DNA of 64,000 nt, from positions 18,271 to 82,270 of the forward strand of contig JAHFCO010000007.1 of NCBI GenBank assembly GCA_023249475.1, given 5' to 3'. Positions 58,694 through 64,000 of the stretch are shown one piece after another; the stretch's first letter is position 1, and every line of letters starts with the position of its first letter. A model generated the notes under the pieces. That model saw only the letters and a list, made by a program, of their open reading frames with translations. It was not told where the DNA came from and did no database searches. The translations under genes and the position numbers were made by a program. This stretch comes from Bacillota bacterium. Lineage in GTDB: Bacteria; Bacillota_I; Bacilli_A; Erysipelotrichales; Erysipelotrichaceae.

Positions 58694-59689
58694 ATGTTTT
58701 TCTCAAAACAAGTAGGAATCGATTTAGGAACAGCAAACATGCTGATCTATGTCAAAGGCGAAGGGGTGGTTCTTGATGAACCCTCGGTCGTCGCCTTGGA
58801 CGCTGAAACAAAAAAATGTCTGGCTGTCGGTACGGAAGCCAAAGCGATGTTGGGTCGTACCCCCGGTCGTGTGTTAGCCATCCGCCCTTTGAAAGACGGC
58901 GTTATCGCGGACTTCGAAGTCACGGAAATCATGCTGAACCATTTCATCCGCAAATTGAAATTGAAAGGGATGTTTTCACGTCCCGAGATTTTGATTTGCT
59001 GCCCGTCGAACATCACATCGGTCGAACGCAACGCGATCCGCGATGCGGCCTATCGTGCCGGTGCGAAGAAAGTCTACATCGAAGAAGAACCCAAGGTCGC
59101 CGCGATCGGTGCCGGATTGGATATTTCCAAGCCGACAGGGAACATGGTCTTGGACATCGGCGGCGGTACGACCGACGTCGCGATTTTGTCGTTGGGTGAA
59201 ATCGTCACCAGCACTTCTCTGAAGGTCGCCGGGGACCGTATGGACCGCGACATCATCAAGTATGTGAAAGACTCCTATAAACTTCTGATCGGTGATCGTA
59301 CCGCGGAAGAAATCAAGAAGAAAATCGGAACCGCATGGAAAGGTTCCCGCAGCGACACCATGGATGTCAGCGGCCGCGACTTGGTCACCGGCTTGCCCCA
59401 CTCCATCACCCTCAACTCGGATGAAACCGAATTGGCGATGCGCGAAAGCCTGCAGGACATCGTCCGCGCATGCCGTACGGTTCTCGAACAGACGCCGCCG
59501 GAATTATCCGCCGACATCATCACCCGCGGGATCGTACTGACCGGCGGGGGTGCCTTGCTTCATGGCATGGACCAACTTCTCACCAACGAACTCAACATTC
59601 CGGTCTACGTAGCCGAGAATGCCTTGAGATGCGTCGTCGAAGGAACCGGGATCATGTTGGAAAACCTGCATCTCGCCAATCGCAGATAA
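58694..59689 (+). CDS. mbl: MreB-family actin homologue (Mbl type)
   Basis: A 331-residue actin-like protein that forms membrane-bound filaments guiding cell-wall elongation. Visible are the phosphate-1 loop GIDLGTANMLIYV, GVIADFEVTE, the phosphate-2 region VLDIGGGTTDVAIL and the adenosine motif GIVLTGGGALLHGMDQLL. The position after DUF1146 corresponds to Bacillus mbl, which is why Mbl is chosen over MreB. The intervening murAA and sporulation genes of Bacillus are missing. Confidence 0.95.
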   Translation: MFFSKQVGIDLGTANMLIYVKGEGVVLDEPSVVALDAETKKCLAVGTEAKAMLGRTPGRVLAIRPLKDGVIADFEVTEIMLNHFIRKLKLKGMFSRPEILICCPSNITSVERNAIRDAAYRAGAKKVYIEEEPKVAAIGAGLDISKPTGNMVLDIGGGTTDVAILSLGEIVTSTSLKVAGDRMDRDIIKYVKDSYKLLIGDRTAEEIKKKIGTAWKGSRSDTMDVSGRDLVTGLPHSITLNSDETELAMRESLQDIVRACRTVLEQTPPELSADIITRGIVLTGGGALLHGMDQLLTNELNIPVYVAENALRCVVEGTGIMLENLHLANRR

Positions 59690-59697
59690 TCGACTTC

Positions 59698-59719
59698 GAG
59701 TCCTTCGGGACTCTTTTTT
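59698..59719 (+). terminator. Terminator after mbl
   Basis: Six-base-pair stem GAGTCC / GGACTC with TTCG tetraloop, then six T residues. Confidence 0.9.
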
Positions 59720-59836
59720 ATTCAATGGCCAAGGTCGTACGTTCGGTATTCGTGCGATCCAACTAAAAACGTACGTACAATACGAAAAATATAGGAAAAA
59801 CGACATCGGAAACATAGTAGAGAGGGAGGTGATTGA

Positions 59837-60439
59837 ATGAAATGCTCACGCTTACCCCAACTCCTGCCGTTTCTTTCCGATGTCCGTCCCTTATCTTCCC
59901 ATCCTGAAGCTTCCTCGACGATTTTCTCACTCTTTGACGATCTCAAACACTATCTATGTGACCAAAGTATCTCCAACGCGGCGAAATACATGTTGAGCCA
60001 CAGTAATTTCCTGGAGCGATCGAACCTACTTTCCTGCGAACAACTCAGCGTCCGCGTCCGCCCCGGCGACATCTGCTTCATCGACTTCGGGTGTGCCTAT
60101 CGCAACGAAGCCGGGTACCAACACTTCGGGATCATCCTTTCGATCGTGCATAGCAAAGCGTTCGTCATCCCGATGACCTCCAATCCTTCCACCTTTTCCC
60201 AAGCGTATGAAGAAAACATCAATCCCAACGGAAAGAGACACTTGATGCGGATCGGGAAGCAAAAAGGGATGTACAAGGAATCCGTCCTTTTCCTCAACGA
60301 CTGTAAGTTCATCAACACGTCGCGCATTATAGAGGTGAAGGGGCATCTGGATGTGAAGGACGAATTGTTTCAGCAAATCAAAGATCGAATCAAGGAATGT
60401 CTGTTTGAACCCCATCGCGACTTGACGGAATCCTACTGA
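59837..60439 (+). CDS. PemK/MazF-like protein with N-terminal extension
   Basis: A 200-residue protein. Residues about 70-195 resemble PemK/MazF endoribonuclease toxins: VRPGDICFIDFGCAYRNEAGYQHFGIIL corresponds to the GDIxxVxFG…QxG.RP.VV strand region, and FVIPMTSN to the following core strand. The first 65 residues are an extra helical domain. No antitoxin gene is adjacent, so this may be a solitary housekeeping relative rather than a toxin. GGGAGGTGA precedes the ATG. Confidence 0.65.
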   Translation: MKCSRLPQLLPFLSDVRPLSSHPEASSTIFSLFDDLKHYLCDQSISNAAKYMLSHSNFLERSNLLSCEQLSVRVRPGDICFIDFGCAYRNEAGYQHFGIILSIVHSKAFVIPMTSNPSTFSQAYEENINPNGKRHLMRIGKQKGMYKESVLFLNDCKFINTSRIIEVKGHLDVKDELFQQIKDRIKECLFEPHRDLTESY

Positions 60440-60458
60440 ACGATATACTGAATTCGAG

Positions 60459-61667
60459 GTGATTCCGCTGAACCCGTTGAATTCCTATCAGAACCAATCT
60501 TGGGTAATCCTCGTATCGGGCGGCCCCGACTCCATGGCGCTTTTGCATCTCTGCCATGAAGCGAAGGTCCGTCCTTTTGTGCTGCATGTCAATTATCATA
60601 TGCGACCGTCGGCGCTTCGGGATCAGAAGCTTGTGCAAAGCTATTGCGAAAAGCACGGCATCGCGTATATGATGGTAGACGCATCCTTCCCCCGACAAGG
60701 GAATTTCCAATCCTGGGCACGGGAAATCCGCTATCAAAGCGCAAGGGATTTCGCCAAGCAAAACCACTGCGAAGGGATCATGAGCGCCCATCATAAAGAC
60801 GACGTGCTTGAAACCTATGTGATGCAGAAGAAGGCGAACAAGAATGTCGGTCATTATGGCATCCGGAAAGAAGGAAGGATGCTGGGGGTGAGGATCGTTC
60901 GACCCTTGCTCGACGTCACGAAAGAAGAACTGATCCGAATCTGTGAGAATGCAGGTGTTGAATATGGCATCGATGAATCCAATGAGAAACCAAACTATGA
61001 AAGAAACAAGACGCGCATCGAGCTTATGAGTTTGACCGACGAAGACAAAGCGAAGTTGTTCATGGAGATGGAAGAACGGAATCATCGGATTGAAGCGATG
61101 AGGGTCCAAAACGAAAAGATCGCGCTTCTCCCTGAATTGTCCGTCGATGAGTTGAAAGCCAATCGACAACTTCTTCGCACATGGCTTATGAACCATAGTC
61201 AAAGACAGCGTTATGCTTCGGATTTCCTCGATGAAATCTTGAAACAATCGAGAAGCGACGAAACGATCGAAATCAAACTCGATGAAACCGAGAGCCTACT
61301 GATTCAATATGGAAGAATGAAGGTCATCGCCAAATCAGATGAGTATTCGATCGAACTAAGCACGATCGAACCTAAGAATTATGGTGTCTTCAGTATCCGA
61401 TCCGAAGGGGAAACGCGCGAAGGATTGAACGTATTCCCGGAGGATTTCCCGTTGATCGTACGCAAAACCAAGCCCGGGGATAGCATCCGTCTTGCCTTTG
61501 GGAAGAAAAACATCGTTCGTTGGTGCATCGACCGCAAGATTCCGCTGGATCAACGGCGTGAAATCCTGGTCGTTGAAAACAGAGACGGGGAAATCATCTT
61601 CGCGTCCGGAATCGGCGCCAATGTAACGCATACCTATGCACATCCAAAGGTCTTTGTGGTAAAATAG
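60459..61667 (+). CDS. tilS: tRNA(Ile)-lysidine synthase
   Basis: A 402-residue enzyme that converts C34 of the CAU anticodon of tRNA-Ile to lysidine, so that AUA is read. The N-type PP-loop is SGGPDSMALLHL, HHKDDVLET and the NYERNKTRIEL region follow; the C-terminal domain (about 300-400) is the TilS substrate-binding part. The start is uncertain: the GTG at 60459 overlaps the only good ribosome site (GAGGTGATT), so a CTG at 60468 or TTG at 60477 is possible. Confidence 0.93.
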   Translation: MIPLNPLNSYQNQSWVILVSGGPDSMALLHLCHEAKVRPFVLHVNYHMRPSALRDQKLVQSYCEKHGIAYMMVDASFPRQGNFQSWAREIRYQSARDFAKQNHCEGIMSAHHKDDVLETYVMQKKANKNVGHYGIRKEGRMLGVRIVRPLLDVTKEELIRICENAGVEYGIDESNEKPNYERNKTRIELMSLTDEDKAKLFMEMEERNHRIEAMRVQNEKIALLPELSVDELKANRQLLRTWLMNHSQRQRYASDFLDEILKQSRSDETIEIKLDETESLLIQYGRMKVIAKSDEYSIELSTIEPKNYGVFSIRSEGETREGLNVFPEDFPLIVRKTKPGDSIRLAFGKKNIVRWCIDRKIPLDQRREILVVENRDGEIIFASGIGANVTHTYAHPKVFVVK

Positions 61668-61695
61668 GTATATTATGCAGGAGGAAATCAAACGC

Positions 61696-62235
61696 ATGCA
61701 TCCAAATATCAAAAAAGTACTGGTCAGCGAAGAAGCGATCCAGACCCGCTGTGCCGAACTCGGCAAGCAAATCACGGAAGACTATCGCAATTTAGGCAAA
61801 GTACCGGTCGTGGTTTCCGTCCTTAAGGGATCCGTCCCGTTTCTGGTCAACTTGATCAAATACATCGATCTGGACATCGAATTCGATTTCATGGCCGTCT
61901 CCAGTTATGAAGGCACCGAGTCGATCGGCGATGTGAAAATCATCATGGACTTGAACCGTTCCATCAAAGGCGACCATATCCTGATGGTCGAAGATATCGT
62001 GGATACCGGAAGAACTTTAAAAGAAGTCACCAAACTCATGTTTAACAAAGGCGCCGAGTCGGTCAAGATCGTCAGCCTGTTGGATAAACCGTCCCGCCGT
62101 GTCATCGACATCACCGCGGACTATGTGGGGTTCACCATCCCCAACGAATTCGTCGTCGGGTTCGGATTGGATTTCGACGAAAAGTATCGTAATTTGCCTT
62201 ATGTCGGCGTCTTGAAGGACGAATGTTACCAGTAA
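61696..62235 (+). CDS. hpt: Hypoxanthine-guanine phosphoribosyltransferase
   Basis: A 179-residue purine-salvage enzyme using PRPP. VVVSVLKGSVPFLVNLIKY, the PRPP loop VEDIVDTGRTLKEV, and DYVGFTIPNEFVVGFGLDF are diagnostic. ATG 61696 is chosen because an earlier in-frame ATG at 61675 lies within the AGGAGG that serves it; 179 residues match the usual length. Confidence 0.96.
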   Translation: MHPNIKKVLVSEEAIQTRCAELGKQITEDYRNLGKVPVVVSVLKGSVPFLVNLIKYIDLDIEFDFMAVSSYEGTESIGDVKIIMDLNRSIKGDHILMVEDIVDTGRTLKEVTKLMFNKGAESVKIVSLLDKPSRRVIDITADYVGFTIPNEFVVGFGLDFDEKYRNLPYVGVLKDECYQ

Positions 62236-62268
62236 CACCGCAATTTCATCAAAGGAGTGTGATCATTT

Positions 62269-64000
62269 GTGCGTAACAATAGAATCATCAGCCTGATCCC
62301 GTATCTGATCGTCACGTTGGCCATTTTCAGCCTATTGACGATGAACATGAGTCCGACGGTTGAAAAACTGACGTATTCAAACTACTTGGATCTTTTAGCG
62401 AAAAACAAAGTCACCGATGCGAAGGTGGTTGTCAGCGACGTCGTCGTCAACATCACCGGGTCGTACCTCGACAGTAAAGGGAACGCTGTCGGGTATACCT
62501 TGACCATCCCCAACACAGAAGCCCAGACCGATGGATTGATCAACGCGATCTACAACAGCACGTCCATCGAATATCGTATCATCGATGCGAACGCGGCGAA
62601 TCCTTTGATGGATTTTTTGATCCAAGTCGTTCCGTTCTTATTGTTCGGAGCGTTCGCCTTTTTTCTCCTTACGAGAATGAACGGCGGGGGCGGACAAAAC
62701 AAAGCCTTCGAATTCGGGAAATCCAAAGCGCGTCTTGAAGGGAACATCAAAGTCCGTTTCGAGGACGTTGCGGGATGCGACGAAGAAAAAGAAGAAATGA
62801 AGGAATTGATCGAATACCTGAAGAACCCCAAGAAGTTCGCCCGCATGGGGGCGCGTATCCCCAAAGGCGTCTTGATGGTCGGGGCTCCGGGGACCGGGAA
62901 AACCTTGTTGGCGAAAGCCGTGGCAGGGGAAGCCGATGTCCCGTTCTATTCCATCTCCGGTTCGGATTTCGTAGAAATGTTCGTCGGTGTCGGTGCGAGC
63001 CGTGTCCGCGACATGTTTAAGAAAGCCCAACAAACCGCGCCTTGCATCATCTTCATCGATGAAATCGACGCCGTCGGCCGCCAACGCGGTACGGGAGTCG
63101 GCGGTGGACACGATGAACGTGAACAAACCTTGAACCAACTGCTCGTCGAAATGGATGGCATCACGGACAATGCGGGTATCGTCATTGTCGCCGCGACCAA
63201 CCGTCCCGACGTCCTTGACCCCGCGCTTCTGCGCCCGGGTCGCTTCGACCGTCAGATCACCGTTTCCCTACCCGACCGTAAAGGTCGTCGCGCCATCCTC
63301 GGCGTCCATGCCCGCAATAAGAAACTGGGTCCGGACCTCGATTTGGAAGCGTTGGCGAAACGTACCCCGGGATTCTCGGGGGCCGATCTTGAAAACGTCT
63401 TGAACGAAGCCGCGATCCTTGCGGTCCGCGATGAGTCCGAAATCATTACGATGGCGCACCTCGACGAAGCGATCGACCGTGTCATCATGGGACCGGCGAA
63501 GAAATCGCGCACCTATTCGGAACGCGAGAAGAAACTGGTCGCCTACCATGAGACCGGACATACGATCATCGGCTTGAAATGCGAAGATTCGGACATGGTC
63601 CAAAAAGTCACGATCATCCCGCGCGGATTGGCCGGAGGGTACAACCTCATGACCCCGCGTGAAGAGAAGTTCATGCATACGAAGAAAGACTTGATGGCGC
63701 AAATCACCGGCCTGCTTGGCGGTCGTGTCGCGGAATCCATCGTCTTCGACGAGATTTCCACCGGTGCATCCAACGACATCGAACGTGCGACGCAAATCGC
63801 GCGCGACATGGTCATGCAGTACGGGATGAGCGAACTCGGTCCGATCCAGTACGAACACCGCGGAGGCAATGTCTTCCTTGGCCGCGACTACGCGACCCAA
63901 GCCAACTACTCCGGTCAGGTCGCCTTCGAAATCGACCAGGAAGTCCGCCGCATCATCGACAACTGCTATGACAACGCACACAAGATCATCTCTGAAAACA
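62269..64000 (+). CDS. ftsH: ATP-dependent zinc metalloprotease FtsH (3' end beyond window)
   Basis: The first 577 residues of FtsH, a membrane AAA+ protease that degrades damaged or regulatory membrane and cytosolic proteins. In order: membrane helix 1 (about 8-25), extracytoplasmic domain, membrane helix 2 (about 117-135), FtsH linker, Walker A GAPGTGKT (205-212), Walker [15 protein letters not shown] with [21 protein letters not shown], and the zinc site HETGH (427-431; the usual HEAGH has Thr instead of Ala here). Start GTG 62269 follows AAAGGAG. The frame is open to the window end. Confidence 0.97.
   Translation, partial: MRNNRIISLIPYLIVTLAIFSLLTMNMSPTVEKLTYSNYLDLLAKNKVTDAKVVVSDVVVNITGSYLDSKGNAVGYTLTIPNTEAQTDGLINAIYNSTSIEYRIIDANAANPLMDFLIQVVPFLLFGAFAFFLLTRMNGGGGQNKAFEFGKSKARLEGNIKVRFEDVAGCDEEKEEMKELIEYLKNPKKFARMGARIPKGVLMVGAPGTGKTLLAKAVAGEADVPFYSISGSDFVEMFVGVGASRVRDMFKKAQQTAPCIIFIDEIDAVGRQRGTGVGGGHDEREQTLNQLLVEMDGITDNAGIVIVAATNRPDVLDPALLRPGRFDRQITVSLPDRKGRRAILGVHARNKKLGPDLDLEALAKRTPGFSGADLENVLNEAAILAVRDESEIITMAHLDEAIDRVIMGPAKKSRTYSEREKKLVAYHETGHTIIGLKCEDSDMVQKVTIIPRGLAGGYNLMTPREEKFMHTKKDLMAQITGLLGGRVAESIVFDEISTGASNDIERATQIARDMVMQYGMSELGPIQYEHRGGNVFLGRDYATQANYSGQVAFEIDQEVRRIIDNCYDNAHKIISEN

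Noticed and set aside
59737..59790. Repeated GTACG-type sequences downstream of mbl
   Set aside because: The similarity of CGTACGTTCGGTATTCG and the reverse complement of CGTACGTACAATACG is imperfect and has no clear context, so it was not called as an operator.
61675..61695. Longer start of hpt
   Set aside because: ATGCAGGAGG contains the ribosome site itself; the shorter form matches the usual length.

Overview
The window reads as one chromosomal segment of a Gram-positive (Bacillota) bacterium that uses the standard code, since TGA serves as a stop in many clear genes. Housekeeping gene order is Bacillus-like: ywiB-argS-rpoE, pyrG-fba-murA, rpmE-tdk-prfA-prmC-ywlC-rpiB-glyA-upp-atpIBEFHAGDC, a ywzB/DUF1146-mbl pair, and tilS-hpt-ftsH. 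The sporulation genes that interrupt these stretches in Bacillus (spoIIR, spoIID, spoIIQ, spoIIE) are absent, so a non-sporulating lineage, perhaps on the Erysipelotrichia/Mollicutes side of the Bacilli, is my inference. No rRNA, tRNA, CRISPR array or insertion sequence was seen.

Region 1 (1-6000): the tail of a proline peptidase, then a sugar-salvage locus: RpiR-type regulator, PTS EIIC behind a cre-like site, MFS transporter, MurNAc-6-phosphate etherase (MurQ) and a MupG/GH170-type 6-phospho-N-acetylmuramidase. This block is visibly more A/T-rich than the rest. Region 2 (6000-13000): ywiB-argS-rpoE, a cysteine-bearing unknown protein, a DUF4342 gene overlapping an OmpR-type two-component system, and an epimerase. 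Region 3 (13000-19400): a complete heliorhodopsin gene with its retinal lysine, divergent from a long leader and a DUF1576 membrane protein; then a three-gene operon of a membrane zinc-protease-like protein, a membrane acyltransferase and a PaaK-like adenylate-forming enzyme.

Region 4 (19400-24500): pyrG with a leader fitting CTP-sensitive reiterative-transcription attenuation, fba, an AEC transporter and murA. Region 5 (24500-31000): second amino-sugar locus with a perfect cre: EIIC, GlmU-like nucleotidyltransferase, second MupG homologue, a EIIB-like protein that lacks the phosphorylatable cysteine, GH4 phospho-glycosidase and an RDD membrane protein. Region 6 (30500-42300): short Bds1-type metallo-hydrolase with HxlR regulator, tandem GntR paralogues, MFS plus SIS protein, a PF13303-type EIIC, a large membrane alpha/beta hydrolase under a cre-overlapped promoter, and a yxlEFG-like ABC module with an XRE-TPR regulator.

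Region 7 (42500-64000): translation, nucleotide and one-carbon genes, then the complete F1Fo ATP synthase operon whose c subunit carries a Na+-type ligand set, an unknown acidic protein, DUF1146, MreB/Mbl, a PemK/MazF-like protein, tilS, hpt and the start of ftsH.

Together the two MupG loci, MurQ, GH4 and the EIIC genes suggest a cell that feeds on peptidoglycan-derived or related amino-sugar disaccharides under catabolite control, while murA and mbl suggest it still handles a cell wall. The heliorhodopsin is the most unexpected gene.
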